Source: CAZDAW01 sp964503685 (lineage in GTDB: Bacteria; Chloroflexota; Anaerolineae; Anaerolineales; Anaerolineaceae). Taken from it: 18,332 nt of DNA. The position numbers and the translations under genes were made by a program. Positions within the stretch are counted from its first letter, which is position 1. The number at the start of each line of letters is the position of its first letter. This document shows, piece by piece, positions 1-6,877 of this stretch. The notes under the pieces are model-generated. The model was not told the DNA's origin and ran no database searches. It saw only the letters and a program-made list of their open reading frames with translations. The stretch covers positions 1 to 18,332 of the forward strand of contig CAZDAW010000071.1 of assembly GCA_964503685.1 (NCBI GenBank), read 5' to 3'.

Positions 1-428
1 AATTTAAATACCCACCCCAGCATTTTATTGACTGCAGCCAGGAAGGTATTGAGATCCATGATCGGTTTAACCAGCTTATTGGCTATATTTTTGATCCGGA
101 TGCCAAGGAATTCTACATAATTTTGTAACAGACGGGCGTAAGGCGGGATGACATGCAGCAGACGGGCCAGGCCGTAAGCCAGTAATACCAGGAGCGCTAA
201 CCCAACGACTCCAATAAGCAGCAGGGGAATTGCCATGAAGACAATCGAGATGCTGGACCAGCGGCTGGCAATGGCATTGTCGCCTGGCGCGCTGACCAGT
301 ATCGCCAGGGCTGCGACGATGATGATGGTTACGGCCAGCGGTAATGTGATCTGCCAGAGGACATCCCGGCGGTGCTTTTCTCGCGTAGCCCGGTTAGGTT
401 CAGGGAGGGTAAACTGGCGTGTGTTCAT
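1..428 (-). CDS. Two-helix membrane protein of unknown function (3' part beyond the window)
   Basis: I do not recognise this family. The frame opens at ATG (428-426) and stays open for 142 codons to the window edge, so the C-terminus is missing. The protein starts with a charged, Arg-rich cytoplasmic-type segment (MNTRQFTLPEPNRATREKHR), then a membrane helix at about residues 28-46 (ITLPLAVTIIIVAALAIL), a short polar loop containing SAPGDNAIASRW, and a second helix at about 62-90 rich in Leu/Val/Ile. A basic, amphipathic stretch (IRIKNIANKLVKPIMDLN) follows. It may be a small membrane-anchoring or scaffold protein. It is transcribed away from the glycan genes, from a promoter whose -10 box lies only seven bases before the ATG, and no Shine-Dalgarno sequence is visible, so the mRNA may be leaderless. 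A membrane protein is clear; its function is unknown. Confidence 0.72.
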   Translation of the reverse strand, partial: MNTRQFTLPEPNRATREKHRRDVLWQITLPLAVTIIIVAALAILVSAPGDNAIASRWSSISIVFMAIPLLLIGVVGLALLVLLAYGLARLLHVIPPYARLLQNYVEFLGIRIKNIANKLVKPIMDLNTFLAAVNKMLGWVFK

Positions 429-435
429 AAATTTA

Positions 436-444
436 ATTGTATCA
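436..444 (-). promoter_or_regulatory. Extended -10 promoter of the leftward membrane-protein gene
   Basis: On the minus strand this reads TGATACAAT, a match to the extended -10 pattern TGnTATAAT with one change. The hexamer 17 bases upstream (TTAATC) is only a weak -35, as is usual for extended -10 promoters. The expected start of transcription falls at about 429-430, one or two bases from the ATG at 428, which implies a leaderless or nearly leaderless transcript. Called by eye only. Confidence 0.4.
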
Positions 445-472
445 TGATTGCAAAGGGAGATTAACAAGTCAA

Positions 473-481
473 TGTTATAAT
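473..481 (+). promoter_or_regulatory. Extended -10 promoter of the glycan cluster (before the GT2 gene)
   Basis: The sequence TGTTATAAT is a perfect extended -10 (TG, one base, TATAAT). No good -35 lies 16-18 bases upstream; a TTGCAA at 448-453 is 22 bases away and too distant. Transcription would begin near 488, giving a leader of about 32 bases before the ATG at 520. It also argues against translation starting at the upstream in-frame TTG at 481, which lies inside the -10 box. Confidence 0.5.
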
Positions 482-519
482 TGCCCTGTTATTGCAAAAT
501 TAACTTTGGTTGTGATGAG

Positions 520-1383
520 ATGATCTGGATCTTTTTACCTGCATTTAATGAAGAGAAAGCGCTCCCCAGGCTGCTGGCGCAAGTCGATGAAACATTTCGT
601 TCAAAAGGCGAGGCCTACCGACTGGTGGTGGTCAACGATGGCAGCACGGATTCGACGCCCCAATTAATTGAATCGTTCGCGGGAAAATTGCCTCTCGATG
701 TGGTGACTCATCCAATCAACCGCGGGCTGGGGGAAACAGAACGCGATGGTTTTGAATACGTAGCGGCTCGTTGCCAGCCGGAGGATGTGATCGTGCGTCT
801 GGAAGGGGATGACACGCACGACCCGAAATATATCTTTACCATGATCGAAAAACTCCAATCGGGTTACGATGTTGTCAATACTTCACGCTTCCAACCGGGA
901 GGCGGGCAATTGGGCGTCAAACGCTATCATGCAGTTGTCAGCTGGCTGGCGAACCAGTTCATGCGGATAATGTTTCATATTCCTGGCATTCGCGATTATT
1001 CATGCGGGTTCAGGGTTTACCGGGCTGGCGTGATCCAGGACGCGATTCGTATTTTTGGCAATTATTTAATCCAATTGCGCGGACTGGGCTTCACTTCGAC
1101 ATTGGAGATATTGGTCAAGTTGAATATGATGGGGTGCAAATTTGCCGAAGTCCCTTTTGTTCTGCGTTATGATCAAAAGAAAAGCAACAGCAAGATGGTG
1201 GGCAGCATTACGACATTTGGCTATTTTGCCATGGCGCTTCTTTATCATTGGCCGTTTGGCGGCTGGAAGCGCCAGTACCGCGGTTTGAAGAAGCTCTATC
1301 ACCAGGATTCTGAAAAAGCTATAGAAATCTATCGGTTGGATGGGCCGCGTCGCCGGCGTACGGTGAGCCGGATCAGTTTTTAG
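520..1383 (+). CDS. Glycosyltransferase family 2, DPM1/polyprenyl-phosphate sugar transferase type
   Basis: This is a GT-A-fold inverting glycosyltransferase that probably transfers a hexose from a nucleotide sugar to a polyprenyl phosphate or a growing glycan on the cytoplasmic face of the membrane. The 287-residue protein opens with the family N-terminus FLPAFNEE (residues 5-12), followed by VVVNDGSTDST (36-46) for nucleotide binding. EGDDTHDP (95-102) stands where dolichol-phosphate mannosyltransferase relatives have their acidic metal-binding motif. The later RDYSCGFRVYR and EVPFVLRYD segments are also typical of this branch. I see no strong C-terminal membrane helices, so it resembles the short DPM1 form. 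The frame extends upstream to a TTG at 481, but ATG 520 puts the beta-strand at the normal N-terminus and clears the promoter. The exact sugar and acceptor cannot be read from sequence. Confidence 0.87.
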   Translation: MIWIFLPAFNEEKALPRLLAQVDETFRSKGEAYRLVVVNDGSTDSTPQLIESFAGKLPLDVVTHPINRGLGETERDGFEYVAARCQPEDVIVRLEGDDTHDPKYIFTMIEKLQSGYDVVNTSRFQPGGGQLGVKRYHAVVSWLANQFMRIMFHIPGIRDYSCGFRVYRAGVIQDAIRIFGNYLIQLRGLGFTSTLEILVKLNMMGCKFAEVPFVLRYDQKKSNSKMVGSITTFGYFAMALLYHWPFGGWKRQYRGLKKLYHQDSEKAIEIYRLDGPRRRRTVSRISF

Positions 1384-1452
1384 TTTCTATTCTTTTGTTG
1401 ACATAAGATTGCTGATGTTGGAACTGGCAATTTTTCAATCGGATATTTATTA

Positions 1453-3156
1453 ATGCGCATAAAAAAAAAGATATGTTGGGACATTGCGTGTTTTTTGCTC
1501 AGTTTTTTATTAACTGATTGCAGTAATATTTCCCTGTGTGATTTATTCAGCCAAAAAATGACTTCGCACTCGAATGAATCAATCGTATCATTCGGGTATA
1601 ACCCATCCGATTTTCCAATAACCCCCGCAGGGAGTATAAAAGAAAGATTTACACAATCGCGTCAAACAGATGATGTCGATGCTATCAGGCAAAATTCCAA
1701 ATGGCATCTTCAAATGAGAGTGGATTTTGGGCGCGATATTGGTCAGAGCCTGGGTACCTTATTCGAGGCTTTTAACCCCGATGGGAAAATTGTATGCGGC
1801 GCGGGATTTAACAGCACGAATCAGACCCGGGTGACGATGAATAATCGGGTGTTGGAGTTCTATTGCCGATCGGAAGATGATCGTATAAAAGTAACAGACT
1901 TGGGAAACCCGGATATTAATTCCTCGCGACCAAGGCTGTATCAGTATAACGATCAATTAGTTGATCTGGCATCAAACAGAATTTATATCTCCGGGGTAAA
2001 ATGGCAAGATTATTCACAAGACCCTGACTATCAGCAGATATTAAACATCCAAATTGTACGCAACGATCCTCTCTTTTTTTTGCGAATTGGGGACAAAATT
2101 GATGCGACCTACAAAGGTGTGACACTTGCCTCAATTAAAGGGGACCCGAAAGCAACACTTTTCTATGATAATCGAATTTATATTGCCGCCAGGGAGTATG
2201 AATCGGGTGATAATTATATCTATTATTTTGATTGGAATCCTTATGATGTGAATGATTCGACTCCCCCAAAAATCGAGCAGATAGTTCTGCCTGAAAATTA
2301 CCAGGATATTTATGCAATGTATGGTTATCAGGACAGAATATTGCTGGCGGGAAGTAGTTCATCGATTATTGAACTGCAAGATGGAAATATTAAAATAACT
2401 CAACCCGATGCCCTTTTAACCCAATACGTTTACGATATAAAAAGATCGGAGGCATATTCATTCATCAACTATTTTGACAAATTACTAATCGGGCATTTTC
2501 CAACTGGATTTTTGTTGGAATATGCGCCTGAGGGGCTTAAAACGTTACAGAACTATCCGCCTATAGCCGAAGGACAATGGCATGATAATGATGTTTATTA
2601 CCGCGAGGCTCAATCCTTAAGCATCTATGGCGGTGAACTATATGTGGGTATGTACCCTTGGGGGCAGGTCTGGCGGCTCGATCGCAGCGTCAATCAGTGG
2701 GATTATATTCGTTTATTTGACAGCCCGCCATTTACCTCTGTAAAGTATCCTTACCTCAGGGAATGCTATATCTGGGATTGGGCGCAGCGAATTGATTACT
2801 TAACGCCTTTTAATGGCGCGTTAGTTGCCGGAATGGGATCGATGGGGCAAAACCCGCGTGAAACTGAGGGTTACCCTTGCCTGGATTGGCTGCACAGACT
2901 TGAATACGGAAAGGTAAAACAATTGACTCTGCCGAATTCAACAATGGGGCAGATCAATTGGACAGATGGACCGACTGAGTTAGAATTTATTCTTGGCGAG
3001 GATGGCCAGTACATAATTCAAGATGGGGTTGTTTTAGCCTATCATCCGGGAAAATTTAAATCGGAATGGAATAACAAAATGTTACAAGTGGTCTATGGCG
3101 TTGGAGCATATGGGAGCTTGAATGGAAAGATATTGTCGCAATCGATTGATCAGTGA
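1453..3156 (+). CDS. Secreted beta-propeller-like protein, paralog 1 of 3
   Basis: The family is unknown to me. The 567-residue protein begins with a basic N-terminus and hydrophobic stretch (residues 3-20), then LLTDC with Cys23. That position suggests a lipoprotein, but Asp just before the Cys is not a normal lipobox residue, so it may be an ordinary signal peptide. The mature part starts with a conserved block (VDFGRDIGQSLGTLFEAF) and continues through blade-like repeats of the form Tyr-x-Gly-x-Leu-x-x-Gly, including YGGELYVGMYPWGQVWRLD. It ends with LEFILGEDGQYIIQDG. Four cysteines (115, 138, 438, 476) match those in both downstream paralogs, consistent with disulfides outside the cytoplasm. 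It is visibly more divergent and A+T-richer than the other two. A run of nine A (1461-1469) sits just after the start codon. It could be a glycan-binding protein, a lyase or a hydrolase. Confidence 0.8.
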   Translation: MRIKKKICWDIACFLLSFLLTDCSNISLCDLFSQKMTSHSNESIVSFGYNPSDFPITPAGSIKERFTQSRQTDDVDAIRQNSKWHLQMRVDFGRDIGQSLGTLFEAFNPDGKIVCGAGFNSTNQTRVTMNNRVLEFYCRSEDDRIKVTDLGNPDINSSRPRLYQYNDQLVDLASNRIYISGVKWQDYSQDPDYQQILNIQIVRNDPLFFLRIGDKIDATYKGVTLASIKGDPKATLFYDNRIYIAAREYESGDNYIYYFDWNPYDVNDSTPPKIEQIVLPENYQDIYAMYGYQDRILLAGSSSSIIELQDGNIKITQPDALLTQYVYDIKRSEAYSFINYFDKLLIGHFPTGFLLEYAPEGLKTLQNYPPIAEGQWHDNDVYYREAQSLSIYGGELYVGMYPWGQVWRLDRSVNQWDYIRLFDSPPFTSVKYPYLRECYIWDWAQRIDYLTPFNGALVAGMGSMGQNPRETEGYPCLDWLHRLEYGKVKQLTLPNSTMGQINWTDGPTELEFILGEDGQYIIQDGVVLAYHPGKFKSEWNNKMLQVVYGVGAYGSLNGKILSQSIDQ

Positions 3157-3174
3157 AGACGTGATCTTCGTTCT

Positions 3175-3183
3175 TGCTATAAT
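3175..3183 (+). promoter_or_regulatory. Extended -10 promoter before secreted paralog 2
   Basis: TGCTATAAT is a perfect extended -10 (TG, one base, TATAAT), lying 19 bases after the stop of paralog 1. The hexamer at the right distance upstream (TGAAGA, 3154-3159) is a poor -35. Transcription would start near 3190 and leave a leader of about 105 bases. A rival start lies closer to the gene, at the TATAAC at 3232-3237 next to the box shared with paralog 3. Confidence 0.4.
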
Positions 3184-3239
3184 ATATCCACTAATATTTA
3201 TTGACCGAACAATCCAATGAGCTTAACATTTTATAACAG

Positions 3240-3254
3240 GCCGGATAAATTTTA
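3240..3254 (+). repeat. Upstream box shared by secreted paralogs 2 and 3 (copy 1)
   Basis: This 15-base box GCCGGATAAATTTTA ends 41 bases before the chosen ATG at 3296. Its counterpart at 5102-5116 differs at one base and ends 39 bases before the next paralog's ATG. The bases just upstream also align (CTTAACA against CTTGCAC, and TTTATAAC against TTTTAATAA). The tandem duplication therefore carried its control region, and the box has been kept while the surrounding sequence drifted. Its role is unknown; it may be part of a promoter, an operator or a leader. Confidence 0.5.
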
Positions 3255-3295
3255 TCGGTTTACGTTTTTTGATTTATCACGCGAGGCCCCGGTAT

Positions 3296-5008
3296 ATGCG
3301 AGCGATATTTTTTCGTATTTGTAAAATGATTAATAGCAGGAAGCATCATTTCTGTTGGGTCAGTTTATTATCTGTGAGTCTGTTTTTTCTTGCTTTCCCG
3401 TTGAGTCTGGCCTCTGCAAACGAAAACCATCAACTATCCGGGAATACTCGTGAATATGATTCACCAGAATCAATCTTATCTCAAGATGAGATTCTTTACG
3501 ATGTCTTGCCTGAAATCGAGGATAAAGGTAAACCGCCGTCGATCAGTACCGATGTTTTGTGGCGTCAGACGATGACGGTCGATTTTGGCCGCGACTATGG
3601 GCAAAATTTGGGGACGCTGTTTGAATTGTTTGATATAGATGGTAAAGTGCTTTGTGGGGCAGGGTTCAGCAGCAGCGTGCAAACCCGCGTGGCGATCAAT
3701 AACCGCGTGTTGGAATTCTACTGTCGTTTGCCTGATCGTGAAATCAAGATCGTTGATCTGGGCAAACCGGCGAAATCCTCCACGCGTCCGGTATTGTATC
3801 AGTTCAATAATAAGTTGTTGGACCTGGCAACGAAACGCGCCTGGTATACAAAAACCAGATGGAAGACGACTTCTTATCCGAAAGTCAACGGAAATATCCT
3901 GAACATCCAGATCGTTCGCAATAAACCCCTGTATTTTTTGAGAAAAGGGCTGGATATCATTGTTTCTTATAGCGGGAAAAGGCTTGCCAGGATCAAAACG
4001 GAGCCATTGAGCACCCTGTATTACGATAAGAAAGTCTATATTTTTGCTCACGATTATGAGGACGATAATGACTGCCTCTACTGGTTCGAATGGGACAGTT
4101 ATGCTGGCAAACAGGCCCTGCCTGTTGAGATCAACCGAATCGACGCGCCGGATGAAATGCTGGATGTTTATGCGCTGTACGGGCATGAAGGAAAATTGCT
4201 GATCGCCGGAAGCGGTTCGGCGCTTTACGAATTTTCAGAGGGAACCATCAATAAAATTAACATCGACCCTGAGGTGCAAACCCACGTTGATCCGGTTAAA
4301 GGGAATGAGCTTTATTCATTCATCACCTACTTTGATGATATATTGATCGGTCATTTCTCAACTGGCCTGCTATTGAAATATTCGCCTGATGAGTTGCTCA
4401 TCAGGCAAAACTCGCCGCCGCTGGCGAGTGAGGAATGGCAGCAGGATTCAAAGTATTACCGTGAAGCGCAATCGCTGGCCATCTACGGCGGCGACCTGTA
4501 TGTGGGGATGTACCCGTGGGGGCGGGTCTTTCGCCTGGATCGGGATACCAATCAATGGAGTTATGACCGGCTGTTCGATCATCCCGAAACCCCAGCGGGG
4601 CGGTACCCGTTCAACGAAACGTGCCCGGAAGAGACTTGGGGGCAAAGGATTACCTACCTGGTTCCTTATCGCGGGTCGCTGGCTGCCGGAGCGGGGTCGA
4701 TGCGGAAAAATCCGCAACAAAGTGGAAGCCCTATGTGTATCCCGAAGGATGCTTTCGTCGATTACGGCAGAGTCAAGTTGCTTACTGCCCCGGCTTCGGC
4801 CATGGGGCAATTGAAGTGGACTGATAAACTAATCAGGCTTGAGTTTATCGTCAAAGAGAATGGATTGTATATTTACCAGGACGGAAAGAAAATTGCCTAT
4901 ACAAAAGCCGTTATCAATGAAACGTTTTTTGAACAGGTGGGGCAAATCGAATTGGGTCATGGAATTTATGGGCCGGTCAACGGAATGATCCTGTCTATCA
5001 ATCAATAG
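3296..5008 (+). CDS. Secreted beta-propeller-like protein, paralog 2 of 3
   Basis: This 570-residue protein has a classical signal peptide: basic residues 10-18, a hydrophobic core at 19-38 (WVSLLSVSLFFLAFPLSL), and probable cleavage after ASA (residue 41). A polar, acidic linker of about 40 residues leads to the conserved core beginning DVLWRQTMTVDFGRDYGQ. Four blade-like repeats can be seen: YGHEGKLLIAGSGSALYEF, YFDDILIGHFSTGLLLKY, YGGDLYVGMYPWGRVFRLD and YRGSLAAGAGSM. A C-terminal piece contains FIVKENGLYIYQDGKKIA. Cysteines 120, 143, 443 and 481 match the sister proteins. I chose ATG 3296 because its GAGG at nine bases and the surrounding leader align with paralog 3. The frame extends to a TTG at 3269, and ATG 3326 is an alternative. 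Paralog 3 is the closer relative. The likely role is binding or processing exported glycan, which is inferred from context only. Confidence 0.82.
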   Translation: MRAIFFRICKMINSRKHHFCWVSLLSVSLFFLAFPLSLASANENHQLSGNTREYDSPESILSQDEILYDVLPEIEDKGKPPSISTDVLWRQTMTVDFGRDYGQNLGTLFELFDIDGKVLCGAGFSSSVQTRVAINNRVLEFYCRLPDREIKIVDLGKPAKSSTRPVLYQFNNKLLDLATKRAWYTKTRWKTTSYPKVNGNILNIQIVRNKPLYFLRKGLDIIVSYSGKRLARIKTEPLSTLYYDKKVYIFAHDYEDDNDCLYWFEWDSYAGKQALPVEINRIDAPDEMLDVYALYGHEGKLLIAGSGSALYEFSEGTINKINIDPEVQTHVDPVKGNELYSFITYFDDILIGHFSTGLLLKYSPDELLIRQNSPPLASEEWQQDSKYYREAQSLAIYGGDLYVGMYPWGRVFRLDRDTNQWSYDRLFDHPETPAGRYPFNETCPEETWGQRITYLVPYRGSLAAGAGSMRKNPQQSGSPMCIPKDAFVDYGRVKLLTAPASAMGQLKWTDKLIRLEFIVKENGLYIYQDGKKIAYTKAVINETFFEQVGQIELGHGIYGPVNGMILSINQ

Positions 5009-5101
5009 TTTGAAATCATTCAGTTCAATTAAAAGGTATTTGTAATAACCCGCTGATACCCATCGGGCAAAAGTGTCACGAATCTTGCACCCTTTTAATA
5101 A

Positions 5102-5116
5102 GCCAGATAAATTTTA
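5102..5116 (+). repeat. Upstream box shared by secreted paralogs 2 and 3 (copy 2)
   Basis: GCCAGATAAATTTTA differs by one base from the copy at 3240-3254 and lies at nearly the same distance from its gene (39 against 41 bases). The inverted symmetry that makes the first copy look like a small hairpin (CCG...CGG) is lost here, so a conserved hairpin is not the explanation. The rest of the 5009-5155 gap holds only a weak CCCG/CGGG pair and no convincing terminator. Confidence 0.5.
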
Positions 5117-5155
5117 GTTCTTTCCTTATTTGTTGAGAGAGTGAGGGCCAGGCTT

Positions 5156-6877
5156 ATGAAAACGATGGGCGCCAGGATTAGTAAAAATAATCGTAGTATC
5201 TATTGGGGCGGTATTTTAGGGATAAGTTTATTTTTGCTCGCCTTTCCATTGGGTTTGACCACTGCCAACGCGAACCAGACTGCAAAAAATTCTTCAATGA
5301 TAGGAAGCGCTGTAGAAGGCGCCGTTCTTGATATCGATGAGGCTCAAAGCGAATTTTCTTTTGAAACAGATCAAGAAGATATGGATGAAAGCAGCGAAGC
5401 ATCGCCGGCCAGAGCCGATGTTTTGTGGCGCTTGAAGATGGAAGTCGATTTTGGTAAAGACTACGGGCAAAATTTAGGGACGCTGTTTGAATTGTTCGAT
5501 GCAGAGGGCAAAGTGCTGTGTGGAGCAGGATTTAACAGCAGTGTTCAAACGCGGATAGCAATCAATAACCGCGTGCTGGAATTCTACTGTCGCCTGCCTG
5601 ATCGTGAAATCAAGGTCACCGATCTGGGTAAGCCGACGAAATCTTCCACGCGCCCGATGATTTACCAGTTCAACAACAGATTGATTGATTTGGCGACAAA
5701 ACGGGTACATTTCGGCAAAAATCGATGGGAGACCGATTCCTATCCGCATGTCAACGGTGATATTTTTAATATCCAGATCATTCGGAATAAACCCTTATAT
5801 TTTTTGATGGACGGCGCAGATGTTGCGGTTTCGTTTAACGGCAAAAGGATCACCCAGATTAATGCAGACCCGGTGAGCACCCTGTATTATGATAAAAAGG
5901 TTTATATTTTTGCCCGCGATTATGAATCGAAAATTATTTCTCTCTACTGGTTTGAGTGGGATAGTTATGCAAAAAAACAACCGCCGCCTGTTGTGATCCA
6001 TAAAATCGATGCGCCGGCCGATTTGCTGGACGTTTATGCATTGTACGGCCATGATGGGAAATTGCTGATCGCTGGCAGCGGCTCGCGACTGTACGAATTT
6101 GCTGAGAGTGATTTCAGAAGCATTCCTGCTGATGAGGAATTGCAAAATCACATTGAATCTGAAAAGAGCGGAGAATTCTATTCGTTTATTTCCTATTTTG
6201 ATGACATATTAATAGGACATTACACTTCAGGCCTGTTGTTAAAATATTCACCTGATGAACTGGCAACCATACCGGATTCGCCGCCGCTTGTAAAAGATGA
6301 ATGGCGCAATGGCGATTATTATTATCGTGAAGCGCAATCTTTGGGTATTTATGGCGGCGACCTGTACGTGGGTATGTATCCGTGGGGCCGGGTGTTTCGC
6401 CTGGATCGAGATACCGGTCAATGGAGTCATGAGCGTCTGTTCGACAGTCCGCAAGCCAATGAACTGATGAGCTATCCTTACAGCGATACCTGCCCTGATG
6501 CAGATTGGGCGCAACGAATCACTTACCTGACGCCTTTTCGGGGTGGACTGGCGGCCGGATTGGGGTCGATGCGCATCAACCCGCAGGAAGGGGAAGATTC
6601 GTTATGCATACCGAAGGAAGCCTTATCGGATTATGGCAGGGTAAAACTTCTGACTATGGGCGCTTCGGCTATGGGCCAGTTGAAATGGACTGATAAAGTT
6701 GTGAACCTTGACTTCATTGTCAAAGAAAATGGTTTGTTCATATACCAGGATGGAAAGCGAATCGCCCGGACAAAAAAGACTATCGGCGAAGATTTCTTTA
6801 AAGAAGCTGCCCAGATTGATTATGGTTATGGTATATTTGGTTCCATAAATGGAACCATCTTATCCACAAGCCGATAG
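5156..6877 (+). CDS. Secreted beta-propeller-like protein, paralog 3 of 3
   Basis: This 573-residue protein is the closest relative of the preceding one over the whole length. The signal peptide has Arg/Lys at residues 7-13, a hydrophobic core at 16-34 (IYWGGILGISLFLLAFPLG) and probable cleavage after ANA (residue 39). An acidic, Ser-rich linker runs to about residue 85, then the core DVLWRLKMEVDFGKDYGQ. Blade-like units include YGHDGKLLIAGSGSRLYEF, YFDDILIGHYTSGLLLKY and YGGDLYVGMYPWGRVFRLD. Cysteines 122, 145, 446 and 484 match the paralogs, with the first pair 23 residues apart in all three. ATG 5156 has GAGG nine bases upstream; an upstream in-frame GTG at 5141 is less likely. The last 29 bases overlap the next gene, tying this exported protein to the cytoplasmic enzymes. 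The enzymatic or binding role is unknown. Confidence 0.82.
   Translation: MKTMGARISKNNRSIYWGGILGISLFLLAFPLGLTTANANQTAKNSSMIGSAVEGAVLDIDEAQSEFSFETDQEDMDESSEASPARADVLWRLKMEVDFGKDYGQNLGTLFELFDAEGKVLCGAGFNSSVQTRIAINNRVLEFYCRLPDREIKVTDLGKPTKSSTRPMIYQFNNRLIDLATKRVHFGKNRWETDSYPHVNGDIFNIQIIRNKPLYFLMDGADVAVSFNGKRITQINADPVSTLYYDKKVYIFARDYESKIISLYWFEWDSYAKKQPPPVVIHKIDAPADLLDVYALYGHDGKLLIAGSGSRLYEFAESDFRSIPADEELQNHIESEKSGEFYSFISYFDDILIGHYTSGLLLKYSPDELATIPDSPPLVKDEWRNGDYYYREAQSLGIYGGDLYVGMYPWGRVFRLDRDTGQWSHERLFDSPQANELMSYPYSDTCPDADWAQRITYLTPFRGGLAAGLGSMRINPQEGEDSLCIPKEALSDYGRVKLLTMGASAMGQLKWTDKVVNLDFIVKENGLFIYQDGKRIARTKKTIGEDFFKEAAQIDYGYGIFGSINGTILSTSR

Noticed and set aside
1398..1403. Perfect -35 hexamer TTGACA before paralog 1
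   Set aside because: No acceptable -10 lies 16-18 bases downstream (GGAACT, GAACTG, AACTGG), so I do not call a promoter.
1441..1452. CGGATATTTATTA before paralog 1 resembling the box shared by paralogs 2 and 3
   Set aside because: It abuts the start codon instead of lying about 40 bases upstream and has several mismatches, so chance is a sufficient explanation.
3241..3270. CCGGATAAATTTTATCGG followed by T-rich sequence, resembling a terminator
   Set aside because: The stem is short, has a bulged G and is A+T-rich. The homologous box before paralog 3 loses the pairing, and the site lies far after the previous stop and close to the next start.
3476..4186. Long open frame of 236 codons on the minus strand inside paralog 2
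   Set aside because: The plus-strand frame is conserved as protein in all three paralogs, which explains the opposite open frame. Similar but broken antisense frames occur in paralog 3, and no promoter or ribosome site was seen.
4389..4814. Open frame of 141 codons in another plus frame within paralog 2
   Set aside because: It lies entirely within the conserved propeller coding region; its product is rich in Arg, Trp and Gly, as expected from a shifted frame, and it has no homologous open frame of equal length in the sister genes.
5050..5067. CCCG...CGGG inverted pair after paralog 2
   Set aside because: The stem is only four base pairs with an 11-base loop and there is no T tract, too weak to call a terminator.
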